From the NCBI GenBank assembly GCA_018433585.1, contig JAHDQW010000001.1, positions 310,001 through 374,000 on the forward strand: 64,000 bases of DNA, given 5' to 3'. The notes under the pieces were generated by a model that was given only the letters and a program-made list of their open reading frames with translations, was not told where the DNA came from and searched no databases. How positions within the stretch are numbered: position 1 is the stretch's first letter; each line of letters opens with the position of its first letter. This stretch comes from Candidatus Praeruminimicrobium purgamenti (GTDB lineage Bacteria; Elusimicrobiota; Endomicrobiia; Endomicrobiales; Endomicrobiaceae). Positions 26,169 through 35,338 of this stretch are shown here, piece after piece. The translations under genes and the position numbers were made by a program.

Positions 26169-28996
26169 TGCCGTCAAGAATTATTAATATCGCATTACAT
26201 GAAGACATTGTTAAATTTACGGCGGCTCATATACGGTCTCTTTGCGGGACTGCCGATTTCAGCTCTGCGGCTGTTATTATGCCTTCTAAAAGACCGGCGC
26301 TGTTTATAAAAAGAGAACTGTCAAAAAATCTTAACAGATCTTTCATTCCGCCGAGTTTTATGACATTTGACGATATTGTCAGCGATATAACGGCTGCTCA
26401 TTTTAACTTAAAAAGAATCTCTGAAATTGACAGCGCTTATATTATTTACGATATAGTTAAAAAGAATATTCCCCAATTTTTTGAAGAGAAGAATTCTTTT
26501 GCCGGTTTCTTTCAATGGAGTTATGAAATTCTGTCTTTTATAGACGCTCTTGATACTGAAAAAATCACGGATGACAAACTGTTAAATATTAAGCTGAATG
26601 CTGATATAGGATATGATCTGCCTGCAGGAATAAACGAGTTATTGAAACATCTCTATTTGATAAGGCGCCTGTTTCATAAAGAATTGAACGCATCCCGTAA
26701 AACGACGAGAGGATTAAGTTATTACAATGCTGATTTGAAAATACTTCAACATTTAAAACAATATGAGCGCGTCATATTGTTTAATCCTTACTATTTAAAC
26801 AAATCCGAAACAGACATGTTTAAAAAAATTTATGATGAGGGAAAACTCGATATTATAATCAAAGGCGATAAAAATAATTGGAGCGCTCTGGAAAAAATTT
26901 ACAAAGATTTTTCAGGTTCTTACGAAAATGGCGTTAGCGATAAAACAAATGAAAATATCAGCTTTTACTGCGCTTATGACGGCGAGTCTCAAGCCTGTTT
27001 AGCCGGAAATTTAATAAACAGATTGTCTCCGGAAGATATTTCGCAGACGGTTGTTATCGTGCCGGATAACTCAATTTTGCCATCTGTTATGAACCAAATG
27101 TACAGCATTGTCGATGACGTGAATATTGCGGTAGGGTACCCGGCTGCAAAAACGACGGTCTTTTCTCTTATGAACGCTTTAGTAAAAGCTCAAAAGACAA
27201 AAAAGAATAATAAGTATTATGTAAAAGATATGCTGTCGGTTTTATCAAATCCTTTGGTAAAAAATATGAGGTTTATTGGAAATCCGAGCGTTACAAGAAT
27301 AATTGTGCACAAAATTATTGATAACTTTGACAGATTTAACCGTGAAGCTGAATTTTCAGGTTATGTTTTTATTGACCCGGAAGAAATCAAAAACAACGTT
27401 AAATTATGCAATGAAATTTCAGATACGGTTTCTTATTACTGGCAAAGAGTTTCTCCTGAAAGAGTAAAAGAACTGTTGGATGAAATTTTTGCTTTGTTTT
27501 TTGACAGCCTTTCGGATATTTCAAATATGAGCGTGTTAAGCGGCTGTATTAAAAAAATAGCCGACAGTATTGTGGAAAAAAGCCTGATTAAAACATATCC
27601 GTTTAATTTAAGCGCAGTAAATATTCTTTATGACATTGCCGGACAGTTTCAAAATGCTGTTTGTTCAAATGAAAATTTCGACCAATACGAAATGCTTTAT
27701 ATACTTGAAAAAGTATTGTTAAGAGGAACTGTTTCTCTTGTAGGGAGTCCTTTAAAAGGACTCCAGATTTTGGGTGCTCTTGAAGCAAGAGGGCTGAGTT
27801 TTAAAAACGTGTATGTTTTGTCCATGTCGGATTCAGTTATGCCGAAAATAAAAGAAGCCAGTCCTTTAATTCCTAAAGATATAATGATTTCTTTAGGAGT
27901 CGGCTATGTAAGCAGAGAGGTTGATATTCAAAAATATCATTTTATGAGCCTTGTAGCATCAAGCGAAAATGTTTCGCTGATATATGCCGATGATGAAAAA
28001 AACGAGAGAAGCAGATTTATAGAAGAGCTTGTATGGCAGAAACAGTCAAAAGAAAAATCTCTTGAAGTAGCAAATGTTATTAAAACGGTTTTGCCGAGCA
28101 GAGTACTGTCACAAAACAAACAAACGTTTGCCAAAACTGATGAAATAAAAGAGTTTTTAAAGAACTTTTCTTATTCTCCTACAAGCATAGACACTTATAT
28201 GAAATGCAAACTTCAGTTTTATTATAAATATATTTTAAAATTGTCACAGCAGACAGATTTTGAACAAAATTATGAAAGTCAGGATATCGGCAACGTAATA
28301 CATGAGTTTTTGGAACAGACCTTTCATAAGAGTACGGCAAAAGAGGATTTGCTAAAAAACGGCGCTTATGAACTTTATTTAAACACATTGGAAAAACATT
28401 TGGATAAATATTTTAAAAAACATGAGACCGGTAAGATTTTTCTTTTAAAAAAATTAATAAAAAAGAGAATGTGCGATTTTTATGAAAATGAAAAAAACAG
28501 GGATTTTCAGGAAATACTTGAAACGGAATTTTCGATAAAATCAACGATTCAAATTGCAGGCAATACGTATAATCTTAAAGTGAAAGTCGACAGAATTGAC
28601 AAAAACGTCAACGGCGGACTTTCTATCATAGATTACAAAACAGGATCAATAACAGCGCCTTTAAAAAGCGGAATATCTGAAAATGCCGAAGGAGACAGAA
28701 GAGAATTTATACGGAAGAATATCAAATCTTTTCAATTGCCTGTATATAAATATGCCTATGAGAATAAATTTTCAAAAAGCATAGAAAATTGTATGCTGTA
28801 TTCTTTAAGAGACGGCAATATAATCTCTCTGTTTAAAGAAAAAACTTCTCAAGACGATAAAAATAATATATACAATATTTGCATTAGTCATTTGAAATAT
28901 GTTATTTCCGAAATTAACGGCGATGAGCCTTTTAAAGCGGAGTTATATGATAATGCCGACTGCGCCTCATGTCCTTATTTTTATTTATGCAGATAA
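26168..28996 (+). CDS. addB: AddB-like nuclease subunit
   Basis: Second subunit of the AddAB-type complex. The N-terminal part is a degenerate helicase fold without a standard Walker A (VIMPSKRPALFIKREL). The C-terminal PD-(D/E)XK domain has VDRIDK and IIDYKTG. A probable [4Fe-4S] staple uses Cys in YMKCKLQFYYKY and the final CASCPYFYLC. These cysteines are the mark of AddB-type nucleases. At 942 residues it is shorter than Bacillus AddB but close to divergent AddB/RecB-like partners. The start overlaps the addA stop. Chi recognition cannot be judged. Confidence 0.82.
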   Translation: MPSRIINIALHEDIVKFTAAHIRSLCGTADFSSAAVIMPSKRPALFIKRELSKNLNRSFIPPSFMTFDDIVSDITAAHFNLKRISEIDSAYIIYDIVKKNIPQFFEEKNSFAGFFQWSYEILSFIDALDTEKITDDKLLNIKLNADIGYDLPAGINELLKHLYLIRRLFHKELNASRKTTRGLSYYNADLKILQHLKQYERVILFNPYYLNKSETDMFKKIYDEGKLDIIIKGDKNNWSALEKIYKDFSGSYENGVSDKTNENISFYCAYDGESQACLAGNLINRLSPEDISQTVVIVPDNSILPSVMNQMYSIVDDVNIAVGYPAAKTTVFSLMNALVKAQKTKKNNKYYVKDMLSVLSNPLVKNMRFIGNPSVTRIIVHKIIDNFDRFNREAEFSGYVFIDPEEIKNNVKLCNEISDTVSYYWQRVSPERVKELLDEIFALFFDSLSDISNMSVLSGCIKKIADSIVEKSLIKTYPFNLSAVNILYDIAGQFQNAVCSNENFDQYEMLYILEKVLLRGTVSLVGSPLKGLQILGALEARGLSFKNVYVLSMSDSVMPKIKEASPLIPKDIMISLGVGYVSREVDIQKYHFMSLVASSENVSLIYADDEKNERSRFIEELVWQKQSKEKSLEVANVIKTVLPSRVLSQNKQTFAKTDEIKEFLKNFSYSPTSIDTYMKCKLQFYYKYILKLSQQTDFEQNYESQDIGNVIHEFLEQTFHKSTAKEDLLKNGAYELYLNTLEKHLDKYFKKHETGKIFLLKKLIKKRMCDFYENEKNRDFQEILETEFSIKSTIQIAGNTYNLKVKVDRIDKNVNGGLSIIDYKTGSITAPLKSGISENAEGDRREFIRKNIKSFQLPVYKYAYENKFSKSIENCMLYSLRDGNIISLFKEKTSQDDKNNIYNICISHLKYVISEINGDEPFKAELYDNADCASCPYFYLCR

Positions 28997-29070
28997 TTTT
29001 TGCAGTCTTTAAAAAGGATGATATTTTTTGTAAAATACGGATAAGATATTGATTGTTTCTTGGAGGAAAA

Positions 29071-29655
29071 ATGAAGGTTGTTGCGTTTAACTGCAGTTCC
29101 AGAAAAGACGGGAATACATCAATTTTGCTGAACACCGTTCTTAAAGAATTATCAGATAAGGGAATAGAGACAAAACAGATTCAGCTTGCCGATAATAAAA
29201 TATCAACGTGTATTGCGTGTTATAAATGCGTTGCAAACAAGGATAAAAAATGCGCAATTGCCGATGATATGATAAATGACTGTATACAGGCGATGACGGA
29301 AGCTGACGGAATAATTATAGGGTCTCCTGTTTATTTTTCAAACATCACGCCGACTGCGGCGGCATTAATCTGCCGTGCCGGTATGGTTGCAAGAGCAAAC
29401 GGCATGCTGCTTTCAAAGAAAGTCGGAGCGGCCGTAGTATCGGCAAGAAGAGCCGGTTCAATGCATGCATTCAGTTCAATCAATCATTTTTTTACAATAC
29501 TTGAAATGATAATAGTAGGTTCAAATTACTGGAACGTCGGTTTCGGTAAACAAAAAGGGGATGTCTTGGCAGATGCGGAAGGGTTGGATATTATGCGTAA
29601 ACTTGGGCAGAATATGTCATGGCTGCTGCAAAAAATACACGGGGAAAATAAATAA
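29071..29655 (+). CDS. flavodoxin-like NAD(P)H-dependent FMN reductase
   Basis: Flavodoxin-fold oxidoreductase, 194 residues. The FMN-phosphate loop is NCSSRKDGNTS, the isoalloxazine loop is GSPVYFSNITP, and ARRAGSMHAF follows. A cysteine group CIACYKC-x6-C in the first third is typical of iron-sulfur-flavoprotein-related reductases, though the full cluster motif is not certain. I chose the ATG at 29071 because of TGGAGG upstream; an earlier in-frame ATG at 29053 lies before that site. Overlaps the next gene by one base. Likely a low-potential electron or thiol/quinone reductase in an anaerobe. Confidence 0.82.
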   Translation: MKVVAFNCSSRKDGNTSILLNTVLKELSDKGIETKQIQLADNKISTCIACYKCVANKDKKCAIADDMINDCIQAMTEADGIIIGSPVYFSNITPTAAALICRAGMVARANGMLLSKKVGAAVVSARRAGSMHAFSSINHFFTILEMIIVGSNYWNVGFGKQKGDVLADAEGLDIMRKLGQNMSWLLQKIHGENK

Positions 29656-30158
29656 TGAAAAAAATAATTTTGTTTTTATTGATGCTCCTTCCGGTTTATG
29701 CTTATTCTAAACCAGACAACAGGTTGTTTATTATAGAAAGAAGTAAAAATGCCAATATTGTTTGTTATGATGCAAAGTTAGACGCTAACGGACAAATTTT
29801 AAAAGAAAGTCCTGTTGATGCATATTGGCTTCTTTTTGCCGAGAAAAACGGAGAAAGGGAAGAATTAAGCCTTTTTGATAAAAAAGCGTACGGGTTTAAA
29901 GCGAAATATAATGAACAGAACAAAAATTACGATTTTACGTTGAAAGCAGTGGAAGATAAACCTATGACTATCAGTATAATCGGAACTCTTCCTAAAGTAA
30001 CAATACAGATAAATGATAAAAAATGTTTCTTGGAAAAGGTTTATATAGAGTCTAAAGACGGCGCTTTCGGCATACCAAAAGTCAGTTTTTATACTTTATA
30101 CGGCGAAGACATTACCACAGGCGCTAAAGTTGAACAAAAAATAGTATTGAAAAAATAA
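29655..30158 (+). CDS. exported DUF4833 family protein
   Basis: A 167-residue protein with a signal peptide (MKKIILFLLMLLPVYAYS). The mature part begins DNRLFIIERSKNANIVCYDAKL and contains SPVDAYWLLF, the pattern of DUF4833, a beta-rich exported domain of unknown role. The start overlaps the stop of the flavodoxin-like gene (TAATG). It is followed 23 bases later by the pilin frame. Confidence 0.75.
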   Translation: MKKIILFLLMLLPVYAYSKPDNRLFIIERSKNANIVCYDAKLDANGQILKESPVDAYWLLFAEKNGEREELSLFDKKAYGFKAKYNEQNKNYDFTLKAVEDKPMTISIIGTLPKVTIQINDKKCFLEKVYIESKDGAFGIPKVSFYTLYGEDITTGAKVEQKIVLKK

Positions 30159-30199
30159 GTATTTTCTGCTAGACTAATATTGTGAAGAAGAGGTATATT

Positions 30200-30589
30200 A
30201 TGTCTAAAAAATTGGGTTTTACGCTTACGGAGTTAATAATAGCTTTGGTGATCTTGGTAATATTGGCTTTGGTGGCTATTCCTGTATATAGAGGATATGT
30301 AAAAAAAGGTATAGCAACCGAAGGTAAGGCTTTGTTGGGCGAAATCAATGCCGCCCAGCAGATTTACTATTCAAGGCACGGTAAATATTACGCCGGTACT
30401 GCAGGACAGCAGATGGGCGCTTCTTTCGGCGTTGATGCAAGAAGGAATAAGTACTTTACATCATATTATGTTACTACAAGCGGTGATACTTTTGATGCTG
30501 TTACATCTTCAAAAGAAGGGCATCAATTGACATTGAAGGGTTATGCGACTACTACACCTCAGATAATAGACAATACCCCTGTAGATTAA
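30200..30589 (+). CDS. type IV pilin-like protein
   Basis: A prepilin with a short basic leader and the processing site KKLG followed by FTLTELIIALVILVILALVAI. This gives N-methyl-Phe and Glu5 in the first helix, as needed for pilus assembly by prepilin peptidase. The 129-residue product has a small globular domain (INAAQQIYYSRHGKYYAG). Many short pilins of this look occur in Elusimicrobia. I chose the ATG at 30200 with AAGAGGT upstream; an in-frame GTG at 30182 would put a second Met before it. It may be a minor pilin or pseudopilin; no assembly genes are nearby. A strong terminator follows. Confidence 0.85.
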   Translation: MSKKLGFTLTELIIALVILVILALVAIPVYRGYVKKGIATEGKALLGEINAAQQIYYSRHGKYYAGTAGQQMGASFGVDARRNKYFTSYYVTTSGDTFDAVTSSKEGHQLTLKGYATTTPQIIDNTPVD

Positions 30590-30602
30590 AATTTAGTATA
30601 CT

Positions 30603-30641
30603 AAAGGAACAAGCTTGCGCATAAAGCTTGTTCCTTTTTTT
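30603..30641 (+). terminator. rho-independent terminator after the pilin gene
   Basis: A perfect 14-base stem (30603-30616 with 30624-30637) with a seven-base loop and a T run to 30641, seven bases before tRNA-Ser. Confidence 0.92.
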
Positions 30642-30647
30642 ATATAT

Positions 30648-30735
30648 GGAGAGATGGCCGAGTTGGTTTAAGGCGGTAGTCTCGAAAACTGCTATACGGG
30701 GAACCGTATCGGGGGTTCGAATCCCCCTCTCTCCG
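30648..30735 (+). tRNA. tRNA-Ser (anticodon CGA)
   Basis: A class II tRNA of 88 bases. The acceptor stem is GGAGAGA/TCTCTCC with discriminator G. The anticodon stem carries loop CTCGAAA (anticodon CGA), and the long variable arm TACGGGGAACCGTA and T arm GGGGG-TTCGAAT-CCCCC are present. CCA is not encoded. Its 3' end marks the start of an accessory island. Confidence 0.95.
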
Positions 30736-30741
30736 TTCTTT
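30730..30741 (+). repeat. candidate attachment repeat, tRNA-Ser copy
   Basis: TCTCCGTTCTTT spans the last six bases of tRNA-Ser and six flanking bases. The same twelve bases occur at 39507-39518, beyond the dynamin genes. Chance cannot be excluded. Confidence 0.35.
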
Positions 30742-30788
30742 TCTTTTTTAAAGAAACAAATCAACATTAATATTTGGTCTGCAATTTT

Positions 30789-30844
30789 GTATTTCAAAAG
30801 CTTATGTACCGTTTCACTTTTTGTACACCGCACTTTTGAAATAC
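30789..30844 (+). repeat. long hairpin downstream of tRNA-Ser
   Basis: GTATTTCAAAAG (30789-30800) is perfectly complementary to CTTTTGAAATAC (30833-30844). The 32-base loop contains an inner TGTAC/GTACA pair. No T run follows, so it is not a standard terminator. Its role is unknown; it lies at the left end of the island. Confidence 0.55.
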
Positions 30845-30982
30845 TTCATTTCGCCTGAAATCTTAATGTTTCAAATGACAGAAACAGTCTCAAATTGCAC
30901 TAATGACATTTATTTACTGTATAACTTTTATATTTTGTATAATGCTTTTATTAAATATTACATTTCAGAACAAGAAGGTAGA

Positions 30983-32209
30983 ATGGATCGTAATTCAAAT
31001 CAACCATTTTCAATAATAGGTATCTATATTCATGAAAAATGTAAGCAAAGAAAAGTGTTGCAAGCTGGCTATTATTCATTAAATGATGCTTATGAATATA
31101 AAAACGGAAAAGTTGCACTTAAGGGTGATGCTTTAAGCGAAGATTTTTTTGGGAAAAACATTTCAATTTCGGCAATTGTTGGTAAAAATGGCACAGGAAA
31201 AAGTAGTTTGGTTGAAATTATTTTCAGAATGATAAGTAATCTGTGGTATAACATAGGAAAAGATAATCTAGAATCAAATACAAAGTTGCATAAAAGTAAT
31301 TTTATTAAGGATGTTGTTGCAGATTTATATTTTACTATCAATGGAAAAATCTGCAAATTTTCGTGTAATACATATAATAATAACTATATATCTGTTTTAG
31401 AGTTTAGCCCTAAAAAATATGATCATGATTTTGATAAAAAAATTAAGACCGCAATAGAACTTTTTAAGAATAACTTTTTTTATACGATAGTATCTAATTA
31501 TTCTATGCAGTCTTACATTTCAAGAGACTACTACAGTGAAATACAATCTGGAGAAGGCGCATGGATTGATAGCCTTTTCCATAAAAATGATGGTTATTCT
31601 ATGCCAATAGTATTAAACCCCTACAGAAATAATGGGGAAATAAATTTAACCAAGGAATTTAACTTTACCAATGACAGATTAATTTCAATATTAATTGAAA
31701 TAGGAGAACAAAATAAGAGAAAAAATTCCGTTAAAGATATAGCAGAGTTTTTTGAAAATTATTCTTTGAAAGATATTCATTATTACTATAATATTGATAT
31801 TAATAATTCGTTATCTAAATTAGAAGATTTTATTAAAGCTGTTAAAAATAATAAAAATAGTTTTGCACATCAATTTTTGAAAAAATTAGATTTAATATCT
31901 ACTATTGATTCCGATAATAAGCTTCATATAATTGCTTTAGTCTATGTAGTAAATAAAATTTTAAATATAAATGACACTTTGCTTACAGGTTTAGAAAAAA
32001 TCTATGGTTTTACATGCGGTTATGACGGCATAAGACATTCTATTATCGGGGAAAGCAAAGTTGAACAAGAAGATGCTAAATTTATGTTGGTTATATGTTC
32101 AGCATTTATCAACTATATTATTGAGAAAAATCAAAAAACTCAAACCGACTTTAAAAATCAAAATGAAGGAGAACAGTATGAACACAGAAGAACTGAACAG
32201 AAATATTAA
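30983..32209 (+). CDS. AAA/ABC-type ATPase, probably 3'-truncated
   Basis: A 408-residue protein starting at the ATG with AGAAGGT upstream. It has an OLD/SMC-like N-terminal ATPase lobe: ISISAIVGKNGTGKSSLVEII gives a Walker A at about residues 67-75. The mid-region contains WIDSLFHKNDGYSMPIVLNP, a segment I associate with large defence-island ATPases. An ABC signature and the Walker B/DE pair expected near the C-terminus are missing, and the last ~15 residues (EGEQYEHRRTEQKY) are read from sequence that forms the start of mcrB in another frame. The 3' part therefore seems deleted, and the product is probably inactive unless a partner completes it. The gene overlaps mcrB by 32 bases. Confidence 0.65.
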   Translation: MDRNSNQPFSIIGIYIHEKCKQRKVLQAGYYSLNDAYEYKNGKVALKGDALSEDFFGKNISISAIVGKNGTGKSSLVEIIFRMISNLWYNIGKDNLESNTKLHKSNFIKDVVADLYFTINGKICKFSCNTYNNNYISVLEFSPKKYDHDFDKKIKTAIELFKNNFFYTIVSNYSMQSYISRDYYSEIQSGEGAWIDSLFHKNDGYSMPIVLNPYRNNGEINLTKEFNFTNDRLISILIEIGEQNKRKNSVKDIAEFFENYSLKDIHYYYNIDINNSLSKLEDFIKAVKNNKNSFAHQFLKKLDLISTIDSDNKLHIIALVYVVNKILNINDTLLTGLEKIYGFTCGYDGIRHSIIGESKVEQEDAKFMLVICSAFINYIIEKNQKTQTDFKNQNEGEQYEHRRTEQKY

Positions 32210-33974
32210 CTTAATAAGAGAAGAAAGCAAAAAAATACATGCTATTCACAATGATGATACAAAAATTTTTGAATATATAAACAATCTTAGCAAGGATAGA
32301 ATTGATGAACTTTTAAAATTATATGGAACTTCAACAAAACTTGTTAAACAATCTTCTAATGAAGCCAGCTCAGTCAATATAGTCCGTTATGTGACTCTCC
32401 GCCAACTTAAAGCAGGAGCACAGATATCAATTGATTCTGTAGAAAAAATTAAACAAGCGTTCATAAATAAAGATATAGACTTTTTTAAACATTATCTTGA
32501 TGAAAGCATAGTTAAACAAATAGGCGAATATTCAAAGAAAGACCCTTACGGTAAATTATGGAATAAGTCGTTTGCTCTTTTACACCCTTTTTTAATAGCC
32601 CCTAACGATTTCTGGACAATGCTTAAACAGATAACATCAAGTTTACTTGGAGAACTTGATATCGCAGATTATATGTCTAATGAATTTGATTTCACAGGTG
32701 CTAGGAATGAAGGAACTCCATATTCATGGTTTGCTATTTTCCCTAAAAAACTTAAAAACCATCAAAAAGCTTATCGCCTTACTTGTATGTTTGACAATGG
32801 TGTATTAACTGCTTATTTAGATGCCGGCCGTGAAATTATAAAAGAAGAATCAAAAAGAAATATTGAAAAAAACGTTTGTGAAAACTATCAAAATCTTATT
32901 TTGAATTTTAAAAAATGGAAAGAAAAACTTTTGCAGTTAAATGAAACTCTTTTAAAAGAAACAAATATCATTGAATCTGAAATAACAGAAAATGATGAAG
33001 GAGAACAGACAAATACCGATATTCCACTTAATCAAATTCTTTATGGCCCTCCTGGCACTGGAAAAACGCGTAACACCGTTATAAAAGCATTGCAGATAAT
33101 CGGAGGAAGTGAAATAGAAAGACTTCTGAAAAATTATAAAACTGATGAGAATATTTATAGTGATTTATTTGAACTTTATAAGAATTATAAAGAAAAAAAA
33201 TATATTAGGTTTATCACATTTCACCAAAATTACTCTTATGAAGAATTTATTGAAGGAATAACTCCTGATTTGGATGCTAAAGAAGGTAAATTATCCTATA
33301 AACTTGGCAAAGGACCGTTAAAAGAAATAAAAGAATTAGCGGAAAAAGACCGAAAAAATAAATATATTCTTATTATTGATGAAATTAACCGCGGAAATAT
33401 TTCGAAAATATTCGGAGAACTAATAACTCTTCTTGAAAAAGATAAACGTGACGGTAATGAGTATCCTATTTCTATTCCTTTGATGTACAGTAAAAAGGAG
33501 TTTAGTCTGCCAAACAATTTATATATTATAGGCACTATGAACACAGCAGACAAATCAATAGCACTTGTAGATGTAGCGCTGCGACGCAGATTTGCTTTTA
33601 CTGAAATGATGCCACAAGCTGAACTTATTGAAGAAAATATTGATGGTGTCAGGCTTCAGACTGTTTTTAAAGCCTTAAATAAAAAGATAACAATTCTTCT
33701 GGATAGAGATCATCAAATAGGGCATAGTTATTTTTTAAATATTGAAAATCTTAAACAGCTTAAAAACAAATGGTTTAAGGAAATAATTCCATTATTAAAT
33801 GAATATTTTTATGGTGATTGGGAAAAACTCAAAGTAGTTCTTTCCGGAAGTTTCATTAAAAAAGTACAAGAAGAATTATTGAAAGATATTATTGAAGAAA
33901 GTTGGACTTTTAAAGATGAAAATGAAATAGATGATACACAATTTATTAATGAACTAAACAATATAGCGATTTAA
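32178..33974 (+). CDS. mcrB: McrB-type GTP-dependent AAA+ restriction subunit
   Basis: Motor subunit of a type IV (modification-dependent) restriction enzyme; in E. coli McrB binds modified DNA, hydrolyses GTP and drives cleavage by McrC. The AAA+ domain shows Walker A YGPPGTGKTRN (about residues 287-297), the FITFHQNYSYEEFIEGI segment, Walker B ILIIDEINRGNISKIFGEL and GTMNTADKSIALVDVALRRR, all typical of McrB. The N-terminal ~280 residues are the variable DNA-recognition part and resemble nothing I can name, so the modified base recognised is unknown. The start at 32178 has AAGGAGAA upstream. 598 residues. The next gene follows after three bases. Confidence 0.88.
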   Translation: MNTEELNRNINLIREESKKIHAIHNDDTKIFEYINNLSKDRIDELLKLYGTSTKLVKQSSNEASSVNIVRYVTLRQLKAGAQISIDSVEKIKQAFINKDIDFFKHYLDESIVKQIGEYSKKDPYGKLWNKSFALLHPFLIAPNDFWTMLKQITSSLLGELDIADYMSNEFDFTGARNEGTPYSWFAIFPKKLKNHQKAYRLTCMFDNGVLTAYLDAGREIIKEESKRNIEKNVCENYQNLILNFKKWKEKLLQLNETLLKETNIIESEITENDEGEQTNTDIPLNQILYGPPGTGKTRNTVIKALQIIGGSEIERLLKNYKTDENIYSDLFELYKNYKEKKYIRFITFHQNYSYEEFIEGITPDLDAKEGKLSYKLGKGPLKEIKELAEKDRKNKYILIIDEINRGNISKIFGELITLLEKDKRDGNEYPISIPLMYSKKEFSLPNNLYIIGTMNTADKSIALVDVALRRRFAFTEMMPQAELIEENIDGVRLQTVFKALNKKITILLDRDHQIGHSYFLNIENLKQLKNKWFKEIIPLLNEYFYGDWEKLKVVLSGSFIKKVQEELLKDIIEESWTFKDENEIDDTQFINELNNIAI

Positions 33975-33977
33975 AAA

Positions 33978-35228
33978 ATGAAAACCATAGAACTTAAAGA
34001 ATATGAATATTCAGAAGAACTCGACAATGATTTTCTTTTTTCATTTAAAGCATACTTGAAATCTCTTTCACTTGAAAATGCTTTTACTTTTGAACTTAAC
34101 AGAATAAAAACATCTTCTTATGTAGGAACCATACGGTTTAAGGGAATACAAATAAGTATACTGCCTAAAATATTAAGTGAAAGTGATGATAAAAAACAAA
34201 TTCTTGACAACCTTATCTTTATGCTCTCATGTACAAATAAACTTAAAATTAAAAACTCTGGCAATGCTAATATTTCTAAAACTAAAAATTCATTTATAGA
34301 AATTCTTATTTCATTTTTTGCAGAATCATTATTGAGAGCATTACTTAGCAATATTCCACATGATTATGAAGTACAGAATAAAAATTTGCGTTATATAAAA
34401 GGAAAAATTGATTTCAAAAATGATATTAAGCACAATTCTTTCAACAAATCAAAAATATATTGTCTTTTTGATGATTTTAAAGAAGACAATATGCTTAATC
34501 GTATCTTTAAATTTGTATCTTCTGTACTTATTAAATTATCTGAAATTGAAGAAACAAAAAACAAATTAAGGAATATACTGACGATATATGATGATGTAAC
34601 ATTTGAAAGAGTTACTTTAGAAAAAATAAATAAAATAACTCTAAAACGTAGTCAACAAATTTTTGAAACTCCTTTAAAATTGGCAGAGTTATTTATTGAA
34701 AATTCTTCCATACATATGATAAATAATCGTTTTAAATCTATTGCTTTACTTTTTGATATGAATGAACTTTTTGAAGAATTTGTTTTCAATTCTTTAAAGC
34801 GGATTTATGGAAGCAAAGTTCAATCACAATTTAAGAAAGGCATGTTAAAAAATCTTTCATTCGGCGATGATATACAACCATTCAGGAAGCACACGAGAAG
34901 TGACATACATATAAAAGACTTAGCTGATTGCCCAATAATTATAGATACCAAATATAAAATTATAAATTCTCCAAAAGATATATCAATATCAGATATCTAC
35001 CAGATAATGGCATACAGCAGAGTTTATAAATCGAAAAAACTTATTCTACTTTATCCGCAAGCTAAACTTAAATTTATCCATAAAGTAGGTTTCTACGAAG
35101 ATGTTTTGTTTGATAACGATCTGAATATTTATATTGCAACATTGAACTTAAGTATGAGTTTAAAAAATAGGCTTTACGAAAACGATTTAAAAAATATTGT
35201 TGAAAAAACTGAACATATTAAGTTTTAA
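33978..35228 (+). CDS. mcrC: McrC-type nuclease subunit
   Basis: Nuclease partner of McrB. The N-terminal half contains the beta-rich McrB-binding region with YVGTIRFKGIQISILPKI. The C-terminal PD-(D/E)XK site is visible as SDIHIKD followed by IIIDTKYKII and DIYQIMAYSR, the Asp and Asp-x-Lys pair at about residues 308-325. The length of 416 residues is within the range of the family. It starts four bases after the McrB stop and ends about 110 bases before the dynamin pair. Confidence 0.88.
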   Translation: MKTIELKEYEYSEELDNDFLFSFKAYLKSLSLENAFTFELNRIKTSSYVGTIRFKGIQISILPKILSESDDKKQILDNLIFMLSCTNKLKIKNSGNANISKTKNSFIEILISFFAESLLRALLSNIPHDYEVQNKNLRYIKGKIDFKNDIKHNSFNKSKIYCLFDDFKEDNMLNRIFKFVSSVLIKLSEIEETKNKLRNILTIYDDVTFERVTLEKINKITLKRSQQIFETPLKLAELFIENSSIHMINNRFKSIALLFDMNELFEEFVFNSLKRIYGSKVQSQFKKGMLKNLSFGDDIQPFRKHTRSDIHIKDLADCPIIIDTKYKIINSPKDISISDIYQIMAYSRVYKSKKLILLYPQAKLKFIHKVGFYEDVLFDNDLNIYIATLNLSMSLKNRLYENDLKNIVEKTEHIKF

Positions 35229-35338
35229 AAAACAGCTTTTCACTAACTTCAAAGTTGTTGAACTTTTGGGGGAAGGGCAATAAAGGTACTTTTATTCTAC
35301 AAACGGTGGAAGTCTTTGGTTTTTTAGAGGAAAGTAAG

